Part shown: piece after piece, positions 15,099-27,700 of the stretch
Position numbering within the stretch: position 1 is the stretch's first letter
Layout of the letters: each line of letters opens with the position of its first letter
Assembly (NCBI GenBank): GCA_028551475.1
Contig: CM052357.1
Span: forward strand, 20,812,451-20,876,450
Reading direction: 5' to 3'
Length of the DNA stretch: 64,000 bases
Source of the DNA: Casuarina equisetifolia
Lineage: Eukaryota > Streptophyta > Magnoliopsida > Fagales > Casuarinaceae
Translations under genes and position numbers: made by a program
The notes under the pieces: model-generated
What the model was told of the DNA's origin: nothing
The model's database searches: none
Seen by the model: the letters and a program-made list of their open reading frames with translations, nothing else

Positions 15099-17402
15099 TT
15101 ACTTGGACTTCCTCGTAGACTTAGATTTCTTCATCTTACGTGACTTGTCATCGACACTAGTCCACGTATACCCACTAGGAATAGTGAAAGGATCCGTCTC
15201 TTGTGCCCCCGCACAACGCTGCTGCTGTTGCTGTTGTTGCTGTTGCTGTGGTTGCTTGCTCGACGACACGGACTGGCTATTGCTCCGCCTCAACCACGTC
15301 GAAGATAACGACGACGATGAGGTCGACGAAGACGACGGTAATGATGTGTAATGGCTGTCCGATTGGTGCTCCTCCTCACCTCCTCGTCCTCCATGGAATA
15401 AGTGCCTGGGACTGGAGAAGGGAGTGTAGAATTGCTCCGTGGGTTGGAGCTCAACGAACTTTGTGAATGTTATCACCACCCTAACTGTAGGAACCACCGG
15501 AATCGCCACCTGTCCAACCAAACAAAAACAAGCAGACAAGCACGTACCGTCCGATTAATCAGTCATCTTTGTCAAACGAAAGCTAAAGCTAAACATAATC
15601 AAGTCTAGCATCTTAGACTCAAAAAGTGGTTTAACCGCTAACGGGGGTCCTAGCGTGGGAATTCGATCATGGGCCCACCTACTTCTTTCCGACCTATCAG
15701 TGATTCCGCCGCGTCACTGTCAAAGTGGGGGGTTTCCGATGACGTGGCGTAAGCGTTTGGTCTAACTGTTTTCTTTTGAGTATCTAACATGGTTGAAGTA
15801 AAAACAGGAATAGAACCTTGGTTGATACTATGGGTCCCCCGAGCCATCACCGTCGGATCAAATTCAAACTAGTATCTAAAAGTTCCACGTCCCCACTAAA
15901 AGCTTCTCTAGGCGACACCATTGCTTGCTGGCCATCAAAAGAACCGAAAACAAAGCAAAGACAACAGGGCCCACGTAGAGATACACCCCTATGTGGACCC
16001 CGGAATTACAATTTCCCCGGAACGCCCTTACCTTAACCGGGAATGTGCCCGGAGGAAACTTGGTGGTCAGCAACTCCCTCATCCTCCGTACCGCCTTCAC
16101 TTTGTTCGCCAAAATGTCAAGTAGCGGCAAGAGCTCCTCTGTCTTCAATGGAAACTGTTCCGTTAGCCAAACCGACGGCCGTAAGCTGCGTACGTACTCT
16201 TTTTCTTTTGTCTGTGGAGTGGATACAGCCGCGCGCCTGGGCAATGCCGCTGCTGATGGAGGCACGTCCACACTTTTCCTAGGCAGTGCTACCCACTCTC
16301 TCTCCTCCCTAACGAAGCTACTGTGCCTCCGCCGGTCTGAGGAGATACCGAAACTTGGATTCTCAGCAACCAAAAAACCGTCATCGTCTTCGTCGAGCTC
16401 TAAAGGGAGGACCTGCTCGCTTCCCGCAACGTCACTGTCACCACCGGCTACTTTGCGTGACCGGAAGCTGAAGGTAACATTGTGAACCTCGTAGACCTTG
16501 GCTTTCCATTCTCCTACGCTCTCGGTCTTCTCCTGGCGCCTCCAGTTGGTTCTTCCAACTAGTACCGCGTTTGTCACGTCCATGCCGGGACGGTACACGC
16601 TCGTCTGGGAGCAGAACCCAGCAATGTCGGAATCACTCATCGGTGCCCCGGCGTTCTCGAAGGCGTCGAAGATCTTGCGATCGTCCCGGTTGAGGACTAA
16701 GAGAGACCCGGGAGGAATGTCGTGGCTGTGATCACCGTCGCCGAGGAAGATGAAGCTCTGATCAGCACGCTGAATCTTGAGACCATCGAAGCCCGCTAGA
16801 GACGTGTCGGCACGTAGGTTGCCGTCGCGCTTCCAGATCTTGTACGTGTCAGAGGGAGCGATTTTTCCAACGAAAGGAATGACGGAGCTCTCGAAGTGGA
16901 AGGAGATCTCCATGTAGAAGTCTCGCATCCGCCGCAGCACGGCGATAACACGCGGCAGTCTCCGGCGCCACTTGTTCCAAGCGGAGCGGTGGTGCTGACG
17001 GAGGAGGATGAGCGCAATGTCGGAGCACCGGCGAACGAGAGCCTCCTGTAGTGGATTCCAGCCGGCAGAATTCTGAAGCGAGACGTCAGCTCCCGCGAGA
17101 GCAAGTGCGCGGGCGGCTACAGCGTCATTAAGACGCACAGCGAGGTGAAGCGGGGTCTCCCGGTAAGGCACGTCGCGGCGATCAAGGACTGCAGAGATCT
17201 GGTCGCTGAGACGCTCCTGCGCAAGCGAGTCGGACTCAGTCTGTATCCTGTCAGGATCAGCAAGTTTGGGCAGTGTGGAGACGAGGCGAGAGAGGGTAGT
17301 GTGATCCCCGACGGCAACGGCGTAGTGAACGGGGCTGTGCGTGTAGTCCTCAGGCTTGATGGCCGGAAGCGACGTGGAGGCGGTGGTGGAGGACCTAGCC
17401 AT
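15099..17402 (-). CDS. Ankyrin-repeat / GPCR-chaperone-domain protein (ANKRD13-like)
   Basis: Two exons on the minus strand: 17402-16032 and 15509-15099, joined at GTTAAG|GTAAGG and GGACAG|GTGGCG, giving 593 aa. The 522-bp intron is in phase 0. The N-terminus (about residues 20-135) carries ankyrin-type repeats: SPVHYAVAVGD, TPLHLAVRLNDAVAARALALAGAD and GWNPLQEALVRR. A long region like the GPCR-chaperone domain of the ANKRD13 family follows (FHFESSVIPF, SDTYKIWKRDGNLRADTSLA, WLTEQFPLKTEELLPLLDIL). The join restores the domain end (FPVKVAIPVVPTV). The C-terminus is Ser-rich with an acidic/hydroxyl stretch, ten Gln from CAG/CAA codons, and a basic Lys-Ser tail. In animals the family binds ubiquitinated membrane cargo; in plants the role is undefined, so a trafficking or receptor-stability role is inference only. 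No membrane segment is seen. Exon 1 is distinctly GC-rich relative to its surroundings. Confidence 0.93.
15221..15251 (-). repeat. CAG/CAA repeat encoding polyglutamine
   Basis: On the minus strand this encodes about ten consecutive Gln residues near the C-terminus of the ankyrin protein, preceded by a separate Gln-Pro pair. CAA interruptions are present. Confidence 0.9.
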
Positions 17403-18445
17403 CGGGATCGGGAGCGAAGCAAAAACAACCGAACCTTGCTTTGCCCAGGGAGGAATGAGTGAGTGAAGCAGTCGTTGGTTTGGGTGGTTCCGGAGGAAAA
17501 GAATGTTAAGGAAGAGGGAAGGAGAGGGGCTGGATTGACATTTTGGGGGGCTCTTTATCGAGAAACGGACAGAGAATGGGCGCGACTTTTGGTATATCTA
17601 AGAACAGGACTGCTGCTGCGGATACTTCTTTTTTTTTTCTTTCTTTCTTTCTTTCTTTCTTTCCATGTCAGGAGAGTCGGGTACTTTAGCTTCCTTTGCT
17701 TTGTCTTTTTCATGTCTCCTTGTACTGCATATTTGCCTTGCTTTGTTTTTTTTTTTTTTTAAACAAAGATTTTTTGGTCTCGAAACAATACTGCGTCGTT
17801 TGGGATCCTCTCAGGGGGTGTTGGGGGAGCGTGATGGTGGATGATACGGAAGGGAAGTGATCAGAGTCTTGATCCGCGTGCGGTGCAGCTGAGGACAGGC
17901 AACCCTGTCTGTGATAGGCCTGACCAAATCCACTCGGGATTCTCTGAAGGGGGTGTGCCCCACACTGTGCCCCACTTGCTTTGTCTGTGAAGCAACGACT
18001 GTGAACAGAATATATCCCGTTTGGTCTTCTGCTTCGCCGTTTGGGCCTTAGATCCAATGACAACTTTCAACCTCAAACGGCAGTGGCAATGTCGTTGAAA
18101 TGAAACAGCAAAAATAGCCCAAACGACGCAGAGTGTTGGGGCTCACTGCAGAACAAGAGCCGTACAGAAACATTGCCAACAGTAAGCAGGTGGAAGAAAA
18201 CGTTGTCATTACGTGAAACGACAAGGTTGGGCTAGGATGCTTGTGTTTTAAGTGTTTATAGAGCATATATCATAATTGTTGAAAATAGATATTCCCACAT
18301 TAAAAGTGAAATAAAAAATTTATAATATTAACAATCTTTTACCCAATGTTTTAAGTTTTTGAAATAAACTTTACATTTTAATATAATATTAAAATAACAA
18401 TAATCAAAGAAATAAAATACTTTCAACAATTATAATTTATAAGAA
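17403..18445. other. Ankyrin-gene 5' flank and intergenic region
   Basis: Promoter and 5'UTR side of the minus-strand ankyrin gene. It includes a (CTTT)n tract (about 17637-17663) and a T-run near 17750. No other gene is recognised. Confidence 0.5.
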
Positions 18446-18525
18446 CGGGCCTTGGTTCAGTGGTTAAAGACACTAAGTCAAACCCTGATCGGCGAGTTCA
18501 CCCGATCATGGGTTCGAACTAAATT
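18446..18525 (+). mobile_element. tRNA-derived SINE head
   Basis: A tRNA-like arrangement starts GGGCCTT followed by TGGTTCAGTGGTTAAAG, an A-box-like block at the expected place after a 7-nt acceptor arm. A B-box-like GGTTCGAACT lies at 18511-18520. Spacing of about 50 nt between the boxes fits a Pol III internal promoter. The sequence does not fold into a convincing complete tRNA (no proper CCA-side acceptor arm), so a SINE head or a tRNA relic is preferred. The 3' body and tail boundary are not resolved. Confidence 0.5.
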
Positions 18526-19300
18526 TATAAAACACACGTTCGTCCTAATCTACCGCAAGAAACAAAAGTTAAATCTGCGGAGCAGCAAAGCTCAGTCTGT
18601 GGACGACCCCAAACCTAAGAACAAGCCTAAGAGAAGCACCCCTCCGATTCCCGCATCCTACTTTCCGATCAGAGCAAGATTTTCCATGTTGTGAAACTCA
18701 ACGTTCACAAGAAACCCATCCCCATTTGTTTCTACTAGGTATGTTGCCATATATTCTATCGGTAGGAGTTGTGATATTTGTTTGTTTGTTTGTCAATTTG
18801 TTCTTAAGGGGATGATGATATAATCCACCATAAATGATGTAATAAGATCTTCTAGAGATGCATCTTGTAAGTACCTTTTTTTTACCCTAAGGAGTCTTTG
18901 CTTGGGCCAGGAAACAAAAGAAAATATTCTTGAAGATAATAAACGAATGGATGAGAAAACACGTTGAATAAAATGTAAAGAATCCAAAAGGATGGAGATT
19001 TACAGTAATTAATCGATGTTCTGCTATCTAAAAAGCATCAGAGAAGAACTAAGAGCGGAGCCGATACGCTTCAGTCAATGCCACTTCGCATAGCAATTTT
19101 CTGGTACCCCAAACAGCTAAACCAGCTTTTGATCTGGATACCTGTACAACTATTTTCAATACACGAGAGGAAAGCGAAAAGTACATCTAAACTTCGAATT
19201 ACATACCCCAAACGTAGCTATCCATATAACGTATATATGCAGCAAGTGTTGGTAATGATCAAAATAAAGTATTGCTTGTCATCTACGTATAAACTTTGAG
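18526..19300. other. Intergenic, possible SINE body
   Basis: The first 200 bp may be the body of the SINE. The rest is AT-rich, with no recognisable gene. Confidence 0.35.
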
Positions 19301-19305
19301 GGATA

Positions 19306-19986
19306 TGTTGGGTTGGTCTAGCTTATATTCGGGGACTTATTATTGAGTTCTATTAGGATAATGTGGCCCTAAGGTTTTAAAAAAATATATATAAGGTTTT
19401 TTCTTTAGAAGTGAGTGGCCGTCAAAAAAGAAAAGAGAGAGAGAAAAGAAAAAAGTAGAATTTTGCAGGAATTAGAAACCATGTGCAGTAGTTGATCAAA
19501 CATTTAATCAAGGTCGATCTATTGTTTGATTGAGCTGAATTTTTGTCAGTAGGTTTGGGATTGTGTGTTCTTCATTGTGAACAGTTGGATCGCCATTTAG
19601 AGCTCTTTAAGTCAACAGATTGTGGTAAAAAATCTGAGTGATATTTCTCTAACTTTTTCTTGATTAAATTATTGTTTGCAACTTGATCTTCACTATTAAT
19701 TGGTGATTCTATTATTGTTGAATCAGTAAATCTTAGTCTTGTTGCTATTGTTAAGGACTTGATTGGGTTGTAACCTAACAATTTATATAGTAGAGATTTG
19801 GGTGGACTCTGTGATTGATCCCGTGGTTTTTATCCTTTACATTGGAGGAGTTTTCCACGTAGAAATTCTTTTGTGTTGATTATAATTTACTTATTTTACT
19901 TGTGATTCAAATACATCATTGGTGTTTTAGTATATCCTCACAAGTTCAATCAAAGTGGAAAACTTTATACGTTGTTTTTCCCATCA
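19306..19986 (+). repeat. 5' LTR of the Copia element
   Basis: Starts TGTTGGGTTGG and ends TTTTTCCCATCA. The counterpart at 24116-24793 aligns over its full length with scattered substitutions and small indels. Confidence 0.95.
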
Positions 19987-19989
19987 TAG

Positions 19990-20002
19990 TGGTATCAAGA
20001 GC
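19990..20002 (+). other. Primer-binding site
   Basis: TGGTATCAAGAGC three bases after the 5' LTR resembles the initiator-Met tRNA complement (TGGTATCAGAGC) used by many plant Copia elements, with an extra A. Confidence 0.85.
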
Positions 20003-20039
20003 TTAGGTTGTGGTTGTTTTATTTTTTGGATTTGATTGA

Positions 20040-20790
20040 ATGATAGAACTAAGCACTAACAAGATGATTAGTTTGAATAGAAGAAACTATCATGTTTGGA
20101 AGGGTAAGATGAAAGATTTGCTTTATATGAAGCATTGACACTTATTGGTGTTTAATGAAACTAGACTAGACAACATGAGTAAGGTTGATGGACTCTTGAG
20201 CATAAAATTGTATGCGGATTCATTTGACAATTTATAAATGAGAATGTTTTGAATCACATTAGTAAAGAAACACATGCTCAGACTCTATGGAACAAGCTTG
20301 AATCCTTGTATGCTTGAAAGACTGGAAATAATAAGATGTATTTGATGAAACAACTTATTAACTTGAAATATAAAGATGGGCAATCCATATTTGACCATTT
20401 TAATGAGTTTCAGGAAATGCTAGATCAACTTTCAAGCATGAATATGAAGTTTGAAGATGAAGTACAAGGACTTTGGTTACTTGATACTTTACCAAAATCT
20501 TGGGAAACATTTCGTATGTCAGTGAATAACTCTACTCTCGATGGTATTGTCACTATGGATTTTGCTAAGACTAGTATTTTGAATGAAGAGATGAGAAGAA
20601 AGAGTCAGGGTTTTTTTTATCTCATTTTGAAGTTTTGGTTGTTGAAAACAGGGGGAGAAGTCATAGTAGAGGTCCGAGAGGTTATAACAAAAGACGAAGT
20701 AAGTCTAGATCGTGGCATAAAAATGTAGAGTGCCATCATTGTAACAAGATAGGTCATATCAAGAAAAATTACTTTTAGCTGAAAAATGAA
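20040..20790 (+). pseudogene. Copia gag remnant
   Basis: Frame fragments include NYHVWKGKMKDLLYMK near the start and the gag block around 20336-20728 (QSIFDHFNEFQEMLDQL, LWLLDTLPKSWETF). A zinc-knuckle-like CHHCNKIGH follows at about 20731, but its last expected Cys is Tyr and a stop comes just after, at 20776-20778. An early stop follows the first block. Non-functional. Confidence 0.85.
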
Positions 20791-20901
20791 AAGAAGAATG
20801 AAAAAGGTAGAAATGAGAAGAAGAAAGTTAATGAGAGCAATGAGAAGAAGGATAGTAATGATGATGATCGAGTTGTAACAGCTACTAATGAACTTGTTAT
20901 T

Positions 20902-23900
20902 GTGTGCTATGATGATAATGTGAATTTTGCAAGTAATGAGACAAGTTGGGTAATTGATAGTGGTGCTTCTCTTCATATTACTTCGAAAAGGGAGTTCTTT
21001 ACTTCTTATACTCTTGGAAACTTTGGTACATTGAAGATGGGTAATGATTGTTTGGGTAAAGTTACAGGTATGAGAGATGTATGCTTGGAGACTCATAATG
21101 GATCCAAGTTGGTTCTCAAGAATGTTAGACATGTATCAGAAAATTCTCTTGAATTTGATTTCTATTAGATAACTTGATGATAAGGTTTTTACAATATCTT
21201 CAATAATGGACAATGGAAACTTACTAAGGGTTCATTAGTTATGGCTAGAGGTAAGAAAGAGTCTTCTTTGTATTTGTTTCAGGCCAAGATTTTCAAGAAC
21301 ATTTGTAATGTAGTGGAAGATGAGAATGAAAGTACTTTATGACACAAAAGGTTAAGTCACATGAGTGAGAAGGGCATGAATGTGTTGGCAAAGAAGAACT
21401 TGTTATCTGGGATTAAGAGTGCAAAACTTGAGAAGTGTGCACATTGTTTAGCTAGAAAACAAAAAAAGAGTTTCATTTTATAGCCACCCTCCTTCAAGAA
21501 AATCAAATTTCTTAGAATTAGTACACTCAAATGTTTGTGGTCCAATTAACCCGAGAACGCTTGGTGGAGCATCCTACTTTGTGACATTTATTGATGACTA
21601 TTCAAGAAAGGTTTGGCTTTATGTTTTGATGTCAAAAGATAAAGTGCTAGATGTGTTCAAGCAGTTTCAAGTTTCAGTAAAGCAACAAACTAGAAAGAAG
21701 TTGAAATGTATTCAATCAAACAATGATGGTGAGTACATTGGACCATTTGATGAGTATTGTAGGTAATATGTTATTTGACATCAGAAGACACCTCCAAAAA
21801 TACCTCAGTTGAATGGTATAGCGAAAAGAATGAACAAGACATTGATTGAGAGAGTTAGATGCATGATTTTAAATGCTAACCTGCCAAAGACATTTTGGAG
21901 TGAGACATTACTTACAGCAGCTTATGTTATCAATTTATCTTCAACAGTTGCTTTAGATGGTGATGTGCCAAATAGAGTTTGGTTTGGCAAGGATGTTTCT
22001 TATAACTATCTAAGAGTATTTGGTTGTAAAACATTTGTTCATATTCAAAAGGATGAGAGGTCTAAGTTAGATGTCAAGACATGAGAATGTATATTTCTTG
22101 ATTATGGTTCTAATAAATTTGGCTATAGGTGTTATGATATAGCTATGAAGAAAATTGTGAGGAGTCATGATGTTGTATTTTTTTAGAATCAAAATATGAT
22201 AGATATTGGCCAGAGTGAGAAGAATGTGTCTCAAGGCTTTAAGATTGGTATTAATATTGATCTAATTCATTCAAATGATTTACAACGACAATTGCCAAAA
22301 CAAGTTGAAAGTGATATTCAACATAATGTTCAGGATCAGGTTCAGAATAACCAACAAGGTGCAGATAATAGTAACACTCAGACAAATAATGTTGTTGATG
22401 TTCAACAGAATCTATCTTCAGTTCCACTATTGAGGAGGTCTACTAGAGATCGTCATCCATCCTCTAAATACTTTACTAAGGAGTATATATTATTGACTGA
22501 TGCAGGTGAGCTTGAGAGCTTTGAAGAAGCAGCAAAGGACGTGGATAAGAAAAAATGGGTTGATGCAATGTAAGATGAGTTGAAATATTTACATAATAAT
22601 CAAACATTTGAGTTAGTGACATTGCCTAAGGGCAAGAAAACTTTGAAGAATTGTTGGATTTATAGATTGAAGCATGATGAAAACTCTTCATAACCCCGAT
22701 ACAAAACCATACTGATTGTTAAAGGTTTCAGTCAGAAAAAAGGAATTGATTATGATGAGATTTTCTCACCTATTGTGAAAATGTCCTTAATTCAAGTGGT
22801 TTTGAGATTAGTTACCCGTCTTGATCTTAAAATTGAGCAAATAGATGTAAAGACTACTTTTTTTCATGGTGACCTAAATGAAGAAATTTATATGGAGCAA
22901 CCAAAGGGTTTTGAAGAAAATGGTAAAGAGAATTATGTTTGTAAGCTAAATAAAAGTTTATATGGCTTAAAATAGGCACTGAGACAATGGTATAAAAAAT
23001 TTAAGTCTTTTTTGGGAGAGCAAGCCTACAAGAAGACAAATTCTGATCATTGTGTATTTGTGCAAAAGTTTTCAGATGATGATTTTATCATTCTATTACT
23101 TTATGTAGATGACATGCTTATAGTTGGTAAAAATGTTGTAAGAATTAAAAAGTTGAAACAAGAGTTAAGTAAGTTATTCTCAATGAAAGACTTAGGCTTA
23201 GTGAAGTAAATTCTTGGTATGAAAGTTAGTTGTGATAGAAAAACCAAGAAATTATGGTTGTCTCAATATTAGTACATCAAGAAAGTGCTTCAAAGGTTTT
23301 GTATGCATAAAGCTAAAGTAGTGAGCACGCCTTTTGCTACACATTTTAAGTTTAGTAAGAAACAATGTCCTGCAGATCAGGATGATAGAAAAGATATGAA
23401 AATAGTTTCTTATACTTTGGCTGTTGGTTGTTTAATATATGCAATGATTTGTACAAGACCCAATATAGCTCATGCAATTAAAGTAGTTAGCAGATTCACT
23501 TTCCATCTTGGAAGAAAACATTGGAATGCAGTGAAGTGGATTTTAAGGTATCTTTGAGGCACTTCTAGTTTAAAACTTTCATTTGGAAGTGATAAGCCTA
23601 TTCTTGTGAGATATATAGATTCTAACATGGTAAGAGATATTGATAATAGAAGATCTACTTCAGGCTACTCGATTAAGTTTTCAGGGAGAGTTATGGCATG
23701 ACAATCAAGATTACAAAAATGTATTGCTCTATTTATAATGGAAGCAGAATTTATTACAGCAACGGAAGCATGTAAAAAGTTACTTTGGCTGAAAGAATTT
23801 ACAAAAGAACTTGGTTTCGTGCAAAAAAAAGTATGTGTTATTTTGTAATAGTTAAAGTGCTATACGTCTTGCTAAGAATTATATTTTTCATCAAAGATCA

Positions 23901-24065
23901 AAGCACATTGATGTAAAGTATCATTGGATACGAGATATTATGGAAACCAAAGAGGTTGCACTTGAAAAAGTACATACTAAGGATAATGGTTCTGATATGA
24001 TGACAAAGGCACTTTGGTGAGAAAAGTTTGAGTCTTGTTGGCATAAGGTCGGTTTAGATTTTGCT
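20902..24065 (+). pseudogene. Copia pol remnant (PR-INT-RT-RH)
   Basis: Protease: WVIDSGASLHIT near 20947. Integrase: a zinc-binding HKRLSH region near 21343, then core pieces FVTFIDDYSRKVWLY (21578) and NGIAKRMNKTLIERVRC (21812). Reverse transcriptase: [18 protein letters not shown] (about 22840) and the catalytic YVDDMLIVG (about 23104). RNase H: RRSTSGYS (about 23650) and a TKAL-type end (about 24003). Many in-frame stops break it, for example TGA 21340-21342, TAG 22973-22975 and TGA 23699-23701. Confidence 0.92.
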
Positions 24066-24100
24066 TGAGAAATGAACATATGGAATGTCCCTCATTTGAG

Positions 24101-24115
24101 CTGGAGGGGGAGAAT
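24101..24115 (+). other. Polypurine tract
   Basis: CTGGAGGGGGAGAAT directly precedes the TG of the 3' LTR, as expected for plus-strand priming. Confidence 0.8.
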
Positions 24116-24793
24116 TGTTAGGTTGGTCCAACCCATATTTGAGGACTTATTATTAGGTCCTATCAGGGTAATGTGAGCCTAAGGTTTAAAAAGAAAAATA
24201 TAGGATTTTTCTTTAAAAGTGAGTGGCCGTCAAAAAAGAAAAGAGAGAGAGAAAAGAAAAGAGTAGAATTTCGCAAGAATTAGAGGCCCTGCGCAACAGT
24301 TGATCAAATGTTTGATCAAGGTCGATTCATGGTTTGATTGAGTTGAATTTTTGTCAGTAGGTTCGAGATTGGGTGTTCTTTATTGTGAATGGTTGGATCA
24401 TCATTTGGAGCTCTTTAAGTCAGCAGATTGTGGTTGAAAATCTAAATGATATTTCTCTAACTTTTCTTGGTTAAGTTGTTGTTTGCAACTTGATCTTCAC
24501 TATTAATTGGTGATTCTATTATTGTTGAATTAGTAAATCTTAGTCCTATTGCTATTGTTAAGAACTTGATTGGGTTGTAACCTAATGATTTATATAGTAG
24601 AGATTTGGGTGGTCTTCGTGATCAGTCCCTTGATTTTTATCCTTCACATTGGAGGAGTTTTCCACATAGAATTTCTTTTGTGTTGATTGTGATTTGCTTA
24701 TTTTACTTGTGATTCGAATACATCGTTGGTGTTTTGGTATATCCTTACAGGTTTAATCAAATTGGGAAACTTTATATGTTATTTTTCCCATCA
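24116..24793 (+). repeat. 3' LTR of the Copia element
   Basis: Starts TGTTAGGTTGG and ends TTTTTCCCATCA, followed by the GGATA target duplication. Confidence 0.95.
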
Positions 24794-24798
24794 GGATA

Positions 24799-27700
24799 CT
24801 CATTACACATTGGCCTTTTCGTGGTGTCATGCTTTGCAATATCAATAGAAAAGATGATGTGGTCTCACTAAAGGTATTCCGTGTCCATTTGGAAATTGAG
24901 AAAACAGAAATAGAAAATTTACGTAGAATTCAAAATTGATTTACTTTTCTTTATACAAGTCGATAAAAATTGTACAACTTTCTTTCTAAATTGTTTTAGG
25001 CTTTACAAGTTTGAAACCCGATCATTACTTCCTTTCATCTTTTTCCTAACTTTTCCTTCCTTCACACTAGGACTTCCATGACACATACCTTGTAGACTAG
25101 TATAGTAGAGAGAGTCAAGATTTCACATGAATTGTCCTCTAGCACACCAATCACATGTTTATATGTCATAAATGCTGATTTGACTGTACCTATGGTATAG
25201 TACCTAGTTGAGGCAGTCTTCAGGTGTCTACTAGGTGCCAATTGAGTGGGTTGTCCTCAGTGAACAGTTATGTTGGTTTGTACTGAGATAGATTCTTCAT
25301 CTGAGGTGTAAAACATAGATTGTGGTTAGCAAACGTGGTATCCTTGATTGTCCTCTTTCTTGTATGCTCATTGGACTAGAATTGGTTAGTAGAACGTGTA
25401 ACTACACTTAGTAACTAAGGTTGCATCTCATTGTATAGCCAATGGTAAAAAATGTTGCATCATTGGCTGACTTACGCATTTAGTTGTTGCATGGAAACCT
25501 TGAGCTGGCTGATCACCAACAAACTGCTAGTGAACTGCATGCATGCCTTGTGGAGAGGTTCATGGTGCAACATGAGGAGATGCTGCAGTAGAGATTGTAG
25601 TACTCTTTCGGATCCCTACTCTCCTCAGGGGGAGTATGGAGGTCTGGAGGAGAGTAGTGCTCTTCCTATCGCCTCTAGCGGGTGTTCTCGGAAGCGTAAG
25701 GGCCTTGAATATTTCACAAGAAGTTTATATGCAGTTTTTCATTAAGTAAGAATAATACTATTAGAGTGTTGTGTATAGTTTGTAGGTTTTCCTAATTTTA
25801 TTCAGTTAGGATTTCCTTTATACTAATATCAAATAAAACACCATGAAAAAACCTAATTATGAGGTTGCATATGAGTTAAGTGAAACATAATGTGTGAGAC
25901 TAAGAAAAAATAAAAATCTTCTGATATATATTGTAAACTCATCATCATAATAAAGAATTGCTCTTTAAGTCAGAGATATAGGGATTATCTTAAACCTTGT
26001 AATTTTTGTGTGTTTTTCTTGATTGATATTTTTGTTTGTAAAGTTCTAAGTGATTTCATGAACTTAAGTATTGCAAGTTTGTTTTTAATACAAAGCTTAT
26101 ATATATATTTTTTCTTTTTCCTCTCTTTGTTTTCTTCTTTTGCTTCCTCAATATTATAACATAGTATTAAAGCATGTTAAAAGTCTTTAGGGAGACCCCT
26201 AACTTAGTAGTGTTCTTTAAGCCAAATTATGACGAACAGTCCCACTAATTATAGGTTTAAGTTCATTTCCTCCTTCGTGCATAAAATAATAATAATAATA
26301 ATTAGAGCATGTTAACAATAAGGAAAAAGATGATCCAAATGATTTTTCATTTGATCTCTTCATTCATTAGTTTTGTTTTTATCTTTTGTTACGAAAAATA
26401 ATATTGGTTTATCCTAATATCTATATTTTAAAGGAAAGAAATTGTTACTTTATCTTGTTTCCAAACATAGAATCTATTCACCTATATTCTTCATTATATT
26501 TGAAAAGACTTTAATTTCCTTTCATCTTTTATCTTTCTATGAAAAAAGGTGTTGAATACGCCCTAACGTCGCGCGAGAGAGAATCAGCCTCCATTGAAAC
26601 GCACAGTTACACTTAATGTTGGGGCCTGGGCTTCAAATGGCCTGGTTCGAAACTTTTAAAACAACCCAATAATTAGCCCATTAAATAATCAGCCCAACAA
26701 ATGAGAATAAAAAGTTTACTCCCAAATAATAATACTTAGTCCTTTATAATAATTTTATAAAATAGATATTATAAAGAATAAGGCCTCGTATTAATTTTAT
26801 TTCTGACACATTTTTCTAATATTATAACCTATTTTTAAATATTTTTTCATTTTTTTCATCAACAAAACAACTAAGGGATTAGCCTAAGGGCTTTTTACAA
26901 ATTTCTTTTCTAGTTGTAGTAAGTTTTACGGTCCCTTTCCTTAACATAGGAGGTTTCACAATTTTCTTATTTAAATTATTATATTTATTTATATAATACA
27001 AAGCTCACGAAAATTCTTAATAAACAAGAATAGTATCATCAAAACGCCAGTATTTTTTTTTTTCTCTTCTCCTTCTGCTTCTTCTTTCTTGCCTCCTCAA
27101 TATTTGGCAGTTACCGAAAGACCACACAGCAAAAAGAACATTAAAGCTGACCACCCATAATAGTTATAAAAAGAAGAAAAAAGGAGTTCTGTATGGAAAA
27201 CAGCACTAAATCTGCTAGTGGCCATATGCTTAGCATGAAATATTGGCAAATTCAGTGAGGATTACATATGGGGAATTAAAGCTCATGTTTCTTTCCTTGT
27301 TTTTGTATTTACTGATTTTTTTATATCAAATAAACCAAAAAAAATTACAAGTAATTTATTTGAGATAAAATAATCTCTAAATAAGTAAAGCATATAGATA
27401 TTTTTTCTATTTTCTCTTTGACTACACCGTTTTCCTTTACTTATAGAATTCTACACAAACAGATTCGAAAAAAATAAGCCAACTCACCCGTGGAATCTTG
27501 CTGAACAAGAAGTTAACTTCTTGACTCCGAAAGACTTGATCCTACTCAACTCCTAAAGATTAGGACACTAACTATTCCATGGATTATATGTACCCTCCTA
27601 CATAGCTCTCATTATCCATACATTTGACATATACTTACTATAGTTCATATATAAGCTTTACAAAATCTCATAAATAACATCGAAATTTACAAATATTTAC

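Larger units (their letters stand above)
19301..24798 (+). mobile_element. Complete but inactivated Copia-type LTR retrotransposon
   Basis: Two LTRs, 19306-19986 (681 bp) and 24116-24793 (678 bp), both TG..CA, are flanked by identical 5-bp target duplications GGATA (19301-19305 and 24794-24798). A primer-binding site follows the 5' LTR and a purine tract precedes the 3' LTR. The internal order gag, protease, integrase, reverse transcriptase, RNase H is the Copia order. The coding frame carries many stops and frame changes, so it is dead. Visible LTR differences (for example GGGTTGGTCTAGC against AGGTTGGTCCAAC at the start) show it is not a recent insertion. Confidence 0.95.

Noticed and set aside
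15991-17462. Long plus-strand frames (up to 164 codons) and alternative minus frames.
   Set aside because: Shadows of the GC-rich ankyrin-gene exon 1 on the minus strand.
17710-18266. Minus frames of 71-117 codons upstream of the ankyrin gene.
   Set aside because: Low-complexity and overlapping in several frames; no domain or homologous motif.
18446-18525. A functional tRNA gene.
   Set aside because: A and B boxes are present, but the 3' acceptor arm does not pair with the 5' arm and no clear anticodon arm is visible; a SINE head is more likely.
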